From positions 1-64,000 of the forward strand of contig JAATFP010000087.1 of NCBI GenBank assembly GCA_015655125.1: a stretch of DNA of 64,000 bases, read 5' to 3'. Positions 47,429-56,741 of this stretch are shown here, in pieces. The DNA is from Chitinophagales bacterium (GTDB taxonomy: Bacteria > Bacteroidota > Bacteroidia > Chitinophagales > Chitinophagaceae). Position 1 is the stretch's first letter; each line of letters opens with the position of its first letter. The position numbers and the translations under genes are program-made. The notes below the pieces were generated by a model, which was not told the origin of the DNA, searched no databases, and worked only from the letters and a program-made list of their open reading frames with translations.

Positions 47429-47528
47429 ATAAGAACAAGAAAGTTGCAGAATATTTATCTTTAAAGTGATTTTAAAGAATAAGGCTCTGCAACTTTCTTA
47501 TTCCTTATTTTATATTCGTTATTTTTTT

Positions 47529-48044
47529 ATGCTTTCAGAAAAACAACTTCAGCAATTAATCTCCGAAAACGAGTTTCTCTCGTTGCAACTGGAAGATCTG
47601 AACGAAGTGATCAAACAGCGGGAAGAAGAACTCGCTTTGCTGCGCGAAACTGCCGTAAAGGCTACGCAAATGCAAAGTAAGCTGGATATGAACCTGCTTG
47701 AATTTCAACAGATGCAGGACAACATCGGCGAAAAACAACAGGAAGCCGCTGGTACCGCATTACGAATGGAAGAACTCGAAAATGAACTGTTCAATTCCAT
47801 AAAGATGGAAAAGAATTATTACAATATGCTTGATGAAAACGTGAGCCTCCAGGCGAATTTAAGAGATACCAACAGCGAACTCGAAGAAGCTGCTTCTCTA
47901 TACAAAAAGGTCCGCCAACTCACTACCGAGCTTTCACAGGCAAAAAGCAGTCTGGAACTCGCGCAACTGGAGATTGAGAGCCTGAGAGCCGGTCTCAAAG
48001 AAATAACGGATCAGTTTACCGCACTTAATGAAAAGAATGTGTAA
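47529..48044 (+). CDS. Hypothetical coiled-coil protein
   Basis: A 171-aa protein that is almost wholly coiled coil. It is rich in Glu, Gln and Leu with heptads throughout (LQQLISENEFLSLQLEDLNE, LELAQLEIESLRAGLKEITD). There is no signal or membrane segment. It starts 100 bp after pyrH. No family recognised; it may be a structural or scaffold protein. Confidence 0.6.
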   Translation: MLSEKQLQQLISENEFLSLQLEDLNEVIKQREEELALLRETAVKATQMQSKLDMNLLEFQQMQDNIGEKQQEAAGTALRMEELENELFNSIKMEKNYYNMLDENVSLQANLRDTNSELEEAASLYKKVRQLTTELSQAKSSLELAQLEIESLRAGLKEITDQFTALNEKNV

Positions 48045-48113
48045 TAAATTAATACGGAAGATTTGCTTAACTTATAAGTATTCGTTATTTTGTATATCTA
48101 AAACTACTTGTAT

Positions 48114-48590
48114 ATGAATTTTCAGACAATGAACAAACAACGGAAATTTATTTTGATTGCGGCAGGTATCGGTATTATCGCCATGTTTCTTCCCTGGATA
48201 AGAGTTTCTTTATTTGGTATTGTGGCGGGAAGTGTAAACGGCATGCACGATTGGGGAATCCTTATATTTTTAGGGTTTGTTGCTGCAGGTGGTGTTACAC
48301 TTGTGGGCGACCAGACAAAGACGCTTGACAAAACGATGTGGATGATATCATTGATCGGCGGTGGAATCGCGGCTCTTTTGTGCATCATATTCTTATTGCG
48401 GGCAATGGATGCCATCAGCTTTCTGAGTTTTGGGTTCTACATTGCACTATTGGCCAGCCTCGGCGTACTCTACGCTGCTTACCAATTTCGCGCAGCAGGC
48501 TACAGTATCAAAGGTGGCTTCGACAGCCTTAAAGATGACATTGAAAAAAAGACCAACAGCAACAATCCGCCCACACCACCAACTGTGTAA
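48114..48590 (+). CDS. Hypothetical four-helix membrane protein
   Basis: A 158-aa protein with four hydrophobic segments: FILIAAGIGIIAMFLPWI, GILIFLGFVAAGGVTLVG, MWMISLIGGGIAALLCIIFL and FYIALLASLGVLYAAYQF. The Pro/Asn-rich tail ends NNPPTPPTV. No family recognised. ATG 48114 is chosen; a terminator follows 18 bp after the stop. Confidence 0.65.
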   Translation: MNFQTMNKQRKFILIAAGIGIIAMFLPWIRVSLFGIVAGSVNGMHDWGILIFLGFVAAGGVTLVGDQTKTLDKTMWMISLIGGGIAALLCIIFLLRAMDAISFLSFGFYIALLASLGVLYAAYQFRAAGYSIKGGFDSLKDDIEKKTNSNNPPTPPTV

Positions 48591-48608
48591 GATTTACCTG
48601 TGATATTT

Positions 48609-48640
48609 AAAAGCATCCTGTAAAAAGGGTGCTTTTTTGT
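48609..48640 (+). terminator. Terminator after the membrane protein
   Basis: AAAAGCATCC pairs with GGGTGCTTTT around TGTAAAAA, followed by six T. Confidence 0.8.
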
Positions 48641-48772
48641 TTGGGTTATTTGATTCAATTTTGCCTCAACCGCATAGAATGGGGTAAATTGATTTACACC
48701 AGGATATTTTAGTTACAAGAATTTATCCCCCGTTCATTACGGTAAACAAATTACTATCACTAAACTTTTAAC

Positions 48773-49411
48773 ATGAATCCGATAGCAAATATCAGGAAAG
48801 ATTATAAGCTACAAACACTGCTCGAAGCCGATGTGGCGGCTGACCCTTTGCAACAATTTTCAAAATGGTGGAGCGAGGCCATTAATAGCAAAATCGATGA
48901 AGTAAATGCAATGACACTTGCAACAGTGAATGCGTTGGGTCAACCGTCGGCCCGCATCGTGTTGCTTAAAGGATTTGATGAAAATGGTTTTGTTTTCTTT
49001 ACGAACTATAACAGCCATAAGGCTGCGGATATGGAAAATAATTCCAAGGTATCGCTGTTGTTTTTTTGGAAAGAACTCGAGCGGCAGGTACGCATCGAAG
49101 GAACTGTAAGCAAAGTGAGTACAAAAGACAGTGACGAGTATTTCGCATCGCGGCCAGAAGGAAGCAAGATCGGTGCATGGGCATCGCCGCAGAGCAATAT
49201 TATTTCATCGCGAGAAGTGATTGAGAAAAATGTATCTGATCTTGAAAAAAAATTTGAGGGAAAACCCATTAGTCGTCCGCCACATTGGGGCGGTTACGTT
49301 GCAAAACCCGTGTATATAGAGTTTTGGCAGGGAAGGCAAAGCCGGTTGCATGACAGGATTCAATATACAATCAAGGATGGCAGTTGGTATATTGAAAGGT
49401 TGGCCCCATAA
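48773..49411 (+). CDS. pdxH: Pyridoxamine 5'-phosphate oxidase
   Basis: A 212-aa FMN enzyme that makes pyridoxal 5'-phosphate from the pyridoxamine or pyridoxine phosphate. Family parts: MTLATVNALGQPSARIVLLK, FVFFTNYNSHKAADMENN, WKELERQVRIEGTVSKVSTK and the C-terminal signature VYIEFWQGRQSRLHDRIQYT with WYIERLAP. The length is normal. The gene is monocistronic, with an AT-rich inverted repeat after it. Confidence 0.96.
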   Translation: MNPIANIRKDYKLQTLLEADVAADPLQQFSKWWSEAINSKIDEVNAMTLATVNALGQPSARIVLLKGFDENGFVFFTNYNSHKAADMENNSKVSLLFFWKELERQVRIEGTVSKVSTKDSDEYFASRPEGSKIGAWASPQSNIISSREVIEKNVSDLEKKFEGKPISRPPHWGGYVAKPVYIEFWQGRQSRLHDRIQYTIKDGSWYIERLAP

Positions 49412-49506
49412 ATTCAATTAATAGTGAATAATTAATAATGAATAATTCCTTTAATTCAGAACTGCATTATTAATTATTAATTATTCATTATTAATTATTC
49501 ATTGAA
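49412..49506. repeat. AT-rich inverted repeat between pdxH and the bTHX gene
   Basis: The left arm AATTAATAGTGAATAATTAA with TAATGAATAATT faces a right arm of ATTAATTATTAATTATTCAT and ATTATTCATTGAATT. It lies between convergent genes and could end transcription in both directions. Confidence 0.55.
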
Positions 49507-49635
49507 TTATGCTTTTTTCTTCTCCGCCGCTGCTTTATTAGCCGCTACCTTTTTAGCAGTCTTTGCCGGTCTTGTTTTACCAAAAGATCCTGCAGTAATC
49601 TTGCCTTTTTTTGTTTTGATGTCGCCACGTCCCAT
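49507..49635 (-). CDS. Ribosomal protein bTHX
   Basis: A 42-aa basic protein: MGRGDIKTKKGKITAGSFGK, then TRPAKTAKKVAANKAAAEKK. The front matches bTHX, the small 30S protein (Thx) first found in Thermus and common in Bacteroidota. The ATG at 49635 is the family start; the longer frame upstream overlaps the terminator of the HU gene. Confidence 0.9.
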   Translation of the reverse strand: MGRGDIKTKKGKITAGSFGKTRPAKTAKKVAANKAAAEKKKA

Positions 49636-49666
49636 GTTATGAAGTTTTATTTTTTGAATGATTACA

Positions 49667-49700
49667 AAAAAAGCAAGATACGGTTGCATCTTGCTTTTTT
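49667..49700. terminator. Terminator between the HU and bTHX genes
   Basis: AAAAAAGCAAGAT and ATCTTGCTTTTTT are perfect complements with an 8-base loop. On the minus strand it ends the HU transcript; the bTHX gene follows. Confidence 0.8.
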
Positions 49701-49716
49701 AATTTTTTCGCGATGC

Positions 49717-49986
49717 TTAGATCTTGGCTGATAATTCTTTACCGGCTTTAAATTTAGCAACTTTCTTTGCTTTGATTTTAATAACAGCACCAGTCTGTGG
49801 ATTGCGGCCGTTACGCGCAGCTCTTTTTGATACAGAGAAAGTACCAAAACCAACTAAAGTAACTTTGTTGCCACTTTTTAAAGTTTTAGTAACTGCTTCT
49901 ACAAAAGAGTCAACAGTTGCGTTTGCCTGTGTTTTTGTGATGCCTGCGTCATCGGCAATCTTTGCAATTAATTCAGCTTTGTTCAT
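49717..49986 (-). CDS. HU-family DNA-binding protein
   Basis: An 89-aa histone-like protein that bends and compacts DNA as a dimer. The family is clear: MNKAELIAKIADDAGITKTQ, then VTLVGFGTFSVSKRAARNGR and NPQTGAVIKIKAKKVAKFKA. The ATG at 49986 is the standard start. The promoter upstream (50017-50045) has a good Bacteroidota -7 box. Confidence 0.95.
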   Translation of the reverse strand: MNKAELIAKIADDAGITKTQANATVDSFVEAVTKTLKSGNKVTLVGFGTFSVSKRAARNGRNPQTGAVIKIKAKKVAKFKAGKELSAKI

Positions 49987-50016
49987 AATATTTTTTTTGA
50001 AAAATTTATAGTGGGA

Positions 50017-50045
50017 CAAATATAGAAGGTTTTTAATTGCAACAA
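50017..50045 (-). promoter_or_regulatory. Promoter of the HU gene
   Basis: On the minus strand TTG (50043-50045), then 18 bp, then TATATTTG (50017-50024) form a -33/-7 pair 31 bp before the ATG. Confidence 0.6.
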
Positions 50046-50170
50046 AATTTTTTTTGATGAATGAAACTCCTCAAAACCGCTACAGTCCATGTTCCACAAG
50101 GATTTTACACAAATTGCACCAGAAGGTTTTTACTAACCGTAAAAATACGAACCCGCTGAAACCTGCGCCA

Positions 50171-50209
50171 GTAAAGGATTTGGTTGAATTAAAGCATAAA
50201 ATCCTTTAC
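50171..50209. repeat. Hairpin in the gap between HU and DUF4286 genes
   Basis: GTAAAGGATTT (50171-50181) and AAATCCTTTAC (50199-50209) are perfect complements. The 50046-50279 gap has no gene otherwise; this stem may terminate transcription or belong to an untranslated leader. Confidence 0.5.
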
Positions 50210-50279
50210 AGATGCGGCTTGTAGGGGAATATAAAAACAAATTGCAGTAAAAAAACCGGAAAATTATTGTTTTGCACAA

Positions 50280-50585
50280 TTAGTTAACAACCTTCATCAA
50301 CGACCTGAAAGAAATGAATTGGTCGCCCCACAAATCGAAAGATTCCTGCTTAAATGCCGGGCGGAATTTTTCAATATACTGATTGTAAAGCCCTTTACTT
50401 TCTGCCTTGCATTGAATAGCAAATGTTGGCCCCTCAGTGTCGTCGATCTCCAGCAACTGAAGCATCGTTACTTCTGTAAAGCAACCTGTTGCCAGCAGAT
50501 CTGGAATATGCTTTTCGAGTGCCCATTTTTCCCATGCGGCGGCGATGGCGGTGCTTACTCTAGTGGTGACGTTGTATATGATCAT
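50280..50585 (-). CDS. DUF4286 family protein
   Basis: A 101-aa small protein typical of Bacteroidota: MIIYNVTTRVSTAIAAAWEK, then HIPDLLATGCFTEVTMLQLL and EKFRPAFKQESFDLWGDQFI. A dimeric alpha-beta barrel like other antibiotic-monooxygenase-fold proteins is likely, but function is unknown. A TTCAA-type repeat lies just upstream. Confidence 0.88.
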   Translation of the reverse strand: MIIYNVTTRVSTAIAAAWEKWALEKHIPDLLATGCFTEVTMLQLLEIDDTEGPTFAIQCKAESKGLYNQYIEKFRPAFKQESFDLWGDQFISFRSLMKVVN

Positions 50586-50588
50586 GAT

Positions 50589-50710
50589 GGTTCAAAGTTC
50601 AAGGTTCAATGTTCAATGTTCAAAGTTGAATGTTCAATGCTTGAAGGCCGGGTCTTTTGAATTTAAAAACATTGAACCTTGAACATTGAACCTTGAACTT
50701 TGAACCTTGA
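50589..50710. repeat. TTCAA-type inverted repeat cluster
   Basis: The left arm repeats TTCAAAGTTC, TTCAAGG, TTCAATG and TTCAATG. The right arm repeats CATTGAACC, TTGAACATTG, AACCTTGAAC and TTTGAACC. The arms are complementary in several registers around a loop near 50645. It is not a CRISPR: unit lengths vary and there are no unique spacers. Confidence 0.6.
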
Positions 50711-50720
50711 AAAGAACCAA

Positions 50721-51488
50721 CTAATTTTTTATCTCTAAATAAATCGGGCAATGATCACTGTGCTTCACATCCGGATAAATGGCCGCGCCCATCAACTGTG
50801 GTTTCAGTTCCGGCGTTACTGTAAAATAGTCGATCCGCCAGCCCTTGTTATTCAACCGAACGCTTGGAAAACGCTGGCTCCACCAGCTGTAATGATGCGG
50901 ATCTTTATTGAACTCGCGAAATGTATCGATCCAGCCATTTGATAAAAATTGCGTCATCCATTCGCGTTCTTCCGGCAAAAATCCCGATGATTTTTTATTG
51001 CCCTTTGGATCGTGAATATCGATTTCATTATGAGCAATATTGTAATCGCCACACAAAATGATCTTCGGATTCTTTTTGCGGGAATCTTCCAGGTAACCCT
51101 GAAATTCTTTCAGCCATTGATATTTATACGTCTGGCGCTCGTCGCCGGAAGTTCCTGAAGGAAAGTAAGCATTGATCAGCTTGATATCGCCAAATTGAAC
51201 TTCTATCACACGACCTTCAAAGTCGCTCATTTCAAAACCGCTGCCGATCTTCACGGATGAAGGTTTTATTTTGGTAAACACTGCAACACCGCTGTAACCT
51301 TTTTTCTGAGCGCTGAACCAATGGTGTTCAAAACCCAGATCTTCCAAAGCTTTCACATCGATGTCAGCATTGGTGGCTTTCGTTTCCTGTAAACAAATAA
51401 TATCGGCCGGATCGGTCTTCAGCCAATCCATGAAGCCTTTTTTTATTGCGGCGCGGATGCCATTGACGTTGTAGGAAATAATGCGCAT
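50721..51488 (-). CDS. xth: Exodeoxyribonuclease III
   Basis: A 255-aa AP endonuclease/3'-5' exonuclease for base excision repair. Motifs: YNVNGIRAAIKKGF at the front, ICLQETKAT, YFPSGTSGDERQTYKYQWL, ILCGDYNIAHNEIDIHDPKG and the end SDHCPIYLEI. The length is normal. It is divergent from the ligase-associated repair set, with inverted simple repeats between them. Confidence 0.96.
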   Translation of the reverse strand: MRIISYNVNGIRAAIKKGFMDWLKTDPADIICLQETKATNADIDVKALEDLGFEHHWFSAQKKGYSGVAVFTKIKPSSVKIGSGFEMSDFEGRVIEVQFGDIKLINAYFPSGTSGDERQTYKYQWLKEFQGYLEDSRKKNPKIILCGDYNIAHNEIDIHDPKGNKKSSGFLPEEREWMTQFLSNGWIDTFREFNKDPHHYSWWSQRFPSVRLNNKGWRIDYFTVTPELKPQLMGAAIYPDVKHSDHCPIYLEIKN

Positions 51489-51641
51489 AGTGAATAGTCA
51501 ATAGTGAATAGTGAAAGCTCGCAGGTTTTGCCTTTTTAGCAAGCTGTAATTACGGCGTAAAATTATTGTTTTCAAAAATAAGAATGCTGCCAAAAAATTA
51601 AACTTTTTAAAGATTTCACTATTGACTATTCACTATTGACC
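51487..51641. repeat. GTGAATAGTCAATAG-type inverted repeat
   Basis: On the left, ATAGTGAATAGTCAATAGTG starts at 51487; on the right, CACTATTGACTATTCACTAT starts near 51618. They are near-perfect complements about 100 bp apart, in the divergent region between xth and the exonuclease gene. The same words occur upstream of the M48 gene (42972-43010). Confidence 0.55.
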
Positions 51642-51671
51642 AAATGGTGTGGTTGTTGATATACTCCCCGC

Positions 51672-52691
51672 ATGTCCATCATCTCCTTTACCAACAAAGG
51701 CATCTATTGCCCGCAAGGGAAATTTTATATCGACCCCTGGCTGCCCGTCGATCACGCCGTCATCACGCATGGGCATGCGGACCATGCGCGTTTTGGAAGC
51801 AGGCATTACCTCTGTCACAAGTTTACCGAACCAATTTTGCGCCTGCGAATTGATCCAAACCTCAGCATCAGCACGCTGGATTACAACGAAGCGATTACCA
51901 TCAACGGCGTAAAAGTGAGTATGTTTCCGGCCGGACATATCATCGGCTCGGCGCAAATAAGACTCGAATACGAAGGTTTTGTCGCCGTCATTTCAGGAGA
52001 CTATAAAACGGAATATGATGGTATCAGTTCGGCCTTTGAACCCGTGCGCTGCCATGAGTTTGTGACCGAAAGTACTTTCGGATTGCCGATCTACAATTGG
52101 CTGCCGCAAAAGAATATGTTTGATGAAATAACAAACTGGATTTCTAACAATCAGCTCCAAAACAAAACAAGTGTATTTATTGCATATAGTCTTGGTAAGG
52201 CACAGCGGCTGATGAAAGGATTGGAAGGCATTGCAAAATTATTTGTGCATAGTTCCATCAATAATTTAAACAAGGCGATTGAAAGCAATGGCATCATTTT
52301 ACCGGGAACGGAATTGGTGACAATAGAAACCAGTAAGGCCGATACGCAAAATCAAATTGTGATCTTACCGCCGGCATTACTAGGAACCAACCTGATAAAA
52401 AAACTGCCCAACCCATCCGTTGCAATTTGCAGCGGATGGATGCAGGTTCGGGGAAGCCGCCGCTGGCAGGCCGCAGACGCGGGTTTTGCGGTAAGCGACC
52501 ATGCGGATTGGCCGGGATTACTGTCGGCCATCAAAGCAACGGGAGCAGAGAAGGTATATGTAACGCACGGTAGCACGGCCACTTTCAGCAAGTATCTAAA
52601 CGAGATCGGAATCGAATCGGCGGAAGTGGCCACGCAATATGGAAAAGAAGATGATGAAGAAGTAGCGGAACCTAAAAAAGAAGAAGACTGA
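51672..52691 (+). CDS. Ligase-associated DNA exonuclease (MBL fold)
   Basis: A 339-aa member of the metallo-beta-lactamase/beta-CASP-like family of the TIGR04122 type. The metal motif is ITHGHADHARFG; further parts are GHIIGSAQIRLE, VISGDYKTEYD and SDHADWPGLLSAI. It belongs to the conserved four-gene set with the ATP ligase, Lhr-like helicase and PdeM, thought to process DNA ends. The next gene starts 2 bp after the stop. Confidence 0.93.
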   Translation: MSIISFTNKGIYCPQGKFYIDPWLPVDHAVITHGHADHARFGSRHYLCHKFTEPILRLRIDPNLSISTLDYNEAITINGVKVSMFPAGHIIGSAQIRLEYEGFVAVISGDYKTEYDGISSAFEPVRCHEFVTESTFGLPIYNWLPQKNMFDEITNWISNNQLQNKTSVFIAYSLGKAQRLMKGLEGIAKLFVHSSINNLNKAIESNGIILPGTELVTIETSKADTQNQIVILPPALLGTNLIKKLPNPSVAICSGWMQVRGSRRWQAADAGFAVSDHADWPGLLSAIKATGAEKVYVTHGSTATFSKYLNEIGIESAEVATQYGKEDDEEVAEPKKEED

Positions 52692-52693
52692 CC

Positions 52694-54313
52694 ATGGAAA
52701 AATTTGCAAGATTCATACATGAGCTGGAGATCAGCAATAAGACGAATGATAAAATTGATGCGATCGTCCGGTATCTTGACGTGGCGGAAGAAGAAGACAA
52801 AATCTGGCTCGTGGCGCTGTTTACCGGCAAGCGGCCAAAGCGCGGGATCAACACGAAATTGCTGCGCGAATGGGCGATTGAAATCGCCGGTATCCCGGAA
52901 TGGTTGTTCGTGGAAAGTTATCATACGGTGGGCGATCTGGGCGAAACGATCTCACTTATTCTCCCAAAACCAACACATCATATTTCAAAAAATATTTCCA
53001 CCTGGATCAATGAGCTGGCGGCACTTTCAAAAGAAAGTGACGAAGCAAAAAAAGAATATGTTTTAAATGCATGGGATGGCCTGGATGTACAGGAACGCCT
53101 CATCTTTAATAAACTGATCGGCGGTGGATTTCGTGTCGGCGTTTCGCATAAACTACTGGTGAACGCTATTGCGAAGCAAAGCGGCATTGAGGCCAATAAA
53201 CTCATGCACAGCCTGATGGGAAAATGGCAACCTAATGAAACGAATTACACCAATCTCATCAACGGGCTGGATGTCGATACAAACATTTCGCAGCCATATC
53301 CGTTTTGTCTTGCTTACCCCTTGGAACAGGAAATAGAAAACATCGGTGGGCCGGAAGAATGGCAGGCCGAATGGAAATGGGATGGCATTCGTGGCCAGAT
53401 CATTAAACGAAAAGGTGAATTGTTTATCTGGTCGCGCGGCGAAGAACTGATCACCGAACAATTTCCGGAACTGGAAAAACTGAAGGGTATGTTGCCGGAA
53501 GGTTGTGTGATCGATGGTGAAATATTGGCGCTGGAAAACGGCCAGGTGTTGTCGTTCAATAGTCTTCAAAAAAGATTGAACAGAAAAAATGTTTCCAAAA
53601 AACAAATGGAAGAAACGCCGATTGGTTTTTATTGCTATGATCTTTTGGAATACGAATATGAAGATTTCCGTGAAAATCCTTTGTCAGCGCGACGTTCAAC
53701 TTTAGCAGGTTTAATTTCGGCTTTACCGGAAAATACTACGATCTTTTTATCACCTGTGATTGAATATAATTCATGGGAGCAATTGGCCAACATACGGGAA
53801 GAAGCGCGCGCGCAAAACAGCGAAGGGTTGATGTTGAAGAAACTTACATCCGTATACAATACCGGCAGAAAACGCGGTGACTGGTGGAAATGGAAGATCG
53901 ATCCGTATAGCATCGACGCTGTGATGATTTATGCGCAGAAAGGCGCCGGCCGACGTTCCAACTTTTATACGGATTATACTTTTGCGGTGCGTGATGGGGA
54001 TAAATTATTGAGCATTGCGAAAGCATATTCAGGACTTACAGACAAAGAGATCCGCGAAGTAGATAATTTTGTAAAACGAAACGCGATTGAAAAATTTGGT
54101 CCTGTGCGGACCGTAAAACCTGAATTGGTTTTTGAGATCGCATTTGAAGGAATTGCTGAGAGCGGCCGCCATAAAGCAGGTATCGCACTACGTTTTCCGA
54201 GAATAAAAAGATGGCGCAAAGACAAGAAAGCCGACGAAATCAACACGATCGAAGATCTGAAAAATTTGTTAAACAGCACCAGGCATGCAGATAGAACGGA
54301 CAAAGGGATATAA
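52694..54313 (+). CDS. ATP-dependent DNA ligase
   Basis: A 539-aa ligase of the PP_1105/TIGR04120 family. The N-terminal DNA-binding domain is helical; the nucleotidyltransferase motif with the active Lys is AEWKWDGIRGQIIK (near residue 228), followed by IWSRGEELITEQFPE, CVIDGEILALE and EGLMLKKLTSVYNTGRKRGD. It acts with the neighbouring exonuclease, helicase and PdeM. The gene overlaps the helicase start by 29 bp. The genome also has the NAD-dependent LigA at 21172. Confidence 0.95.
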   Translation: MEKFARFIHELEISNKTNDKIDAIVRYLDVAEEEDKIWLVALFTGKRPKRGINTKLLREWAIEIAGIPEWLFVESYHTVGDLGETISLILPKPTHHISKNISTWINELAALSKESDEAKKEYVLNAWDGLDVQERLIFNKLIGGGFRVGVSHKLLVNAIAKQSGIEANKLMHSLMGKWQPNETNYTNLINGLDVDTNISQPYPFCLAYPLEQEIENIGGPEEWQAEWKWDGIRGQIIKRKGELFIWSRGEELITEQFPELEKLKGMLPEGCVIDGEILALENGQVLSFNSLQKRLNRKNVSKKQMEETPIGFYCYDLLEYEYEDFRENPLSARRSTLAGLISALPENTTIFLSPVIEYNSWEQLANIREEARAQNSEGLMLKKLTSVYNTGRKRGDWWKWKIDPYSIDAVMIYAQKGAGRRSNFYTDYTFAVRDGDKLLSIAKAYSGLTDKEIREVDNFVKRNAIEKFGPVRTVKPELVFEIAFEGIAESGRHKAGIALRFPRIKRWRKDKKADEINTIEDLKNLLNSTRHADRTDKGI

Positions 54314-56735
54314 GGAAATTTTGACCTGGATGGAAAATTCGGGCAACAAGCCGTTTGATTTTCAAAAAGAGACCTGGCAGAAATACAATGAAGGGTATTC
54401 CGGAATTGTAAACGCGCCCACCGGATATGGAAAAACATTCTCTGTTTTTCTGGCCGTCGTCATTCAGCATTTAAATAAGACTTCCAATAAAAAGGAAAAG
54501 CACGGCCTGCGATTGCTTTGGATCACGCCACTGCGCTCACTCGCGAAAGATATTGCGCGGGCAATGCAGGTAGTACTGGCCGATCTTAATATCGACTGGA
54601 AGGTAGCGGTACGAAATGGCGACACGCCTGTTTCGGAGCGTCAGCGTCAGCAAAAACAAATGCCGGAAATTTTACTAACAACACCGGAATCACTGCATCT
54701 GCTACTTGCGCAAAAAAATAACAGCTCCTATTTTGAACAACTTATTTGCGTGGCGGTAGACGAATGGCACGAGCTGATCGGCAGCAAACGCGGCGTGATG
54801 ACGGAACTGGCCGTGTCGAGGTTAAAAGGCATGCGCACCGGATTGTCAGTTTGGGGAATATCTGCAACCATTGGCAATATCCACGAAGCGCTGGAAGTAC
54901 TTATCCGGGGTGACATGAAGAAGACATTGGTTTTTACGAAAGAAAAAAAGAAAACGAACATCATTTCCATTTTACCAGAGGAAATCGAAACACTTCCATG
55001 GGCGGGACACCTGGGATTAAAGATGGCGAACACGCTGATTCCTATCATTGAGCGGAGCAACACTACTTTGATTTTTACAAATACACGCGGGCAATCGGAA
55101 GTATGGTACCAAACGCTGCTAAATGTTTATCCGGACCTCGCCGGCGCAATCGCGTTGCATCACGGTTCTATCGATTTTGAATTACGTAACTGGATCGAAG
55201 ATGCATTGCATGAAGGAATATTAAAAGTGGTGATTTGTACTTCATCACTTGATCTTGGAGTAGATTTTAAGCCGGTTGACACCGTGATACAGATCGGCTC
55301 GCCAAAGGGCGTTGCGCGCTTTTTACAACGCGCCGGCCGGAGCGGTCATTCGCCTTACGAAACATCCAATATTTATTTTTTACCCACGCATTCACTGGAA
55401 TTGGTAGAAGGCGCGGCCCTGAAAGCTGCGGAGAAGCGGCAATTGATCGAGAGTCGTGTTCCGATGCTGATGACATTTGATGTGCTGATCCAATATCTCG
55501 TAACATTGGCCGTGGGCGATGGTTTTGACGATAAGATCATCTTTGAGGAAATAAAAAAAACCTTTGCTTTTTCAGAGATCAATGAAGACGAATGGAAATG
55601 GATCATGCGATTTATTACAGTTGGCGGCGAAACATTGGGCGCGTATGAGGAATTTAATAAAGTTGTTTTTGAAGATGGGCTATGGAAAGTAACGAACCGG
55701 AAAATAGCCATGAATCACCGGATGAATATCGGGGCGATCGTTGGTGCGGTAATGATCAAAGTGAAATTCATGGGCGGTGGTTATATCGGTATGGTGGAAG
55801 AGTATTTTGCATCGCGGTTAAATCCCGGTGACAATTTTACGCTGGGCGGAAATATTCTTGAATATGTGATGATCAAAGACATGACGGTTTTAGTACGCAA
55901 AAGCAAAGCGAAGAAAGCCATATCGCCCAGCTGGAATGGTGGCCGGTTGCCACTTTCGGCCAATCTAAGCGCGATGTTACGGGAAAAGCTTTCCGAGGCG
56001 GCTAATGGAAATTCCAAGGATGTTGAACTGATAAAATTGAAACCTCTGTTTGATAAGCAACAACGACTTTCGCATCTTCCAAAGGAAAACGAGCTGCTGA
56101 TCGAAAAAATAAATACGCGGGAAGGACATCATATTTTTATTTATCCTTTCGAAGGACGACTCGTTCACGAAGTGTTGGCGTCATTGGTGGCTTACCGGTT
56201 GAGCCGCATCAGCCCGATCAGTTTTTCTATTGCCATGAATGATTATGGTTTTGAATTATTGAGCGACCAGCAAATAAATATTGATCATGAAAATGTGCGG
56301 GAGCTATTAAGCGGCGAAAATCTGATTTTAGATATTCAAAAAAGCATCAATGCTTCCGAAATGGCACGCCGCAAATTTCGCGATATTGCCGTTATTGCCG
56401 GATTGATTTTCCAGGGCTTCAAAGGAAAGAAGCAATCGAATAAAAATATTCAGTCGTCTGCCGGAATTTTCTTTAACGTGTTTGAGCAATTTGACAAAGA
56501 CAGTTTATTGCTGCGGCAGGCGTACGACGAAGTTTTTTATCAGCAACTGGAAGAGCCTCGCCTGGCGGCGGCTCTGGAGCGGATAAAACACAGTGCGATC
56601 GTTATCAAAGAAGTATTCAACGCTTTTACGCCGCTGAGTTTTCCGATAAAAGTAGATAGTTTGCGCGACACGATGACGAGTGAAAGTTTGGAAACGCGGA
56701 TACAAAAGATGAAGGCGGATATGGTAAGATTGTGA
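54285..56735 (+). CDS. Ligase-associated DEXH box helicase (Lhr-like)
   Basis: An 816-aa SF2 helicase of the TIGR04121/Lhr type. Motifs: Walker A NAPTGYGKTFSVFLA (near residue 50), DEXH in VAVDEWHELIGS (near 160), SATIG, FTNTRGQSEVWYQ and the arginine finger region RFLQRAGRSGHSPYE (near 350). An Lhr-specific winged-helix/beta region follows. It starts inside the ligase gene (29-bp overlap), indicating coupled translation. It probably unwinds damaged DNA 3'-5' for the ligase set. Confidence 0.94.
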   Translation: MQIERTKGYKEILTWMENSGNKPFDFQKETWQKYNEGYSGIVNAPTGYGKTFSVFLAVVIQHLNKTSNKKEKHGLRLLWITPLRSLAKDIARAMQVVLADLNIDWKVAVRNGDTPVSERQRQQKQMPEILLTTPESLHLLLAQKNNSSYFEQLICVAVDEWHELIGSKRGVMTELAVSRLKGMRTGLSVWGISATIGNIHEALEVLIRGDMKKTLVFTKEKKKTNIISILPEEIETLPWAGHLGLKMANTLIPIIERSNTTLIFTNTRGQSEVWYQTLLNVYPDLAGAIALHHGSIDFELRNWIEDALHEGILKVVICTSSLDLGVDFKPVDTVIQIGSPKGVARFLQRAGRSGHSPYETSNIYFLPTHSLELVEGAALKAAEKRQLIESRVPMLMTFDVLIQYLVTLAVGDGFDDKIIFEEIKKTFAFSEINEDEWKWIMRFITVGGETLGAYEEFNKVVFEDGLWKVTNRKIAMNHRMNIGAIVGAVMIKVKFMGGGYIGMVEEYFASRLNPGDNFTLGGNILEYVMIKDMTVLVRKSKAKKAISPSWNGGRLPLSANLSAMLREKLSEAANGNSKDVELIKLKPLFDKQQRLSHLPKENELLIEKINTREGHHIFIYPFEGRLVHEVLASLVAYRLSRISPISFSIAMNDYGFELLSDQQINIDHENVRELLSGENLILDIQKSINASEMARRKFRDIAVIAGLIFQGFKGKKQSNKNIQSSAGIFFNVFEQFDKDSLLLRQAYDEVFYQQLEEPRLAAALERIKHSAIVIKEVFNAFTPLSFPIKVDSLRDTMTSESLETRIQKMKADMVRL

Positions 56736-56741
56736 TTCTGT

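Noticed and set aside
50589-50710. Possible CRISPR array
   Set aside because: The TTCAA units vary in length, are not separated by unique spacers and form an inverted rather than direct array; no cas genes are nearby.
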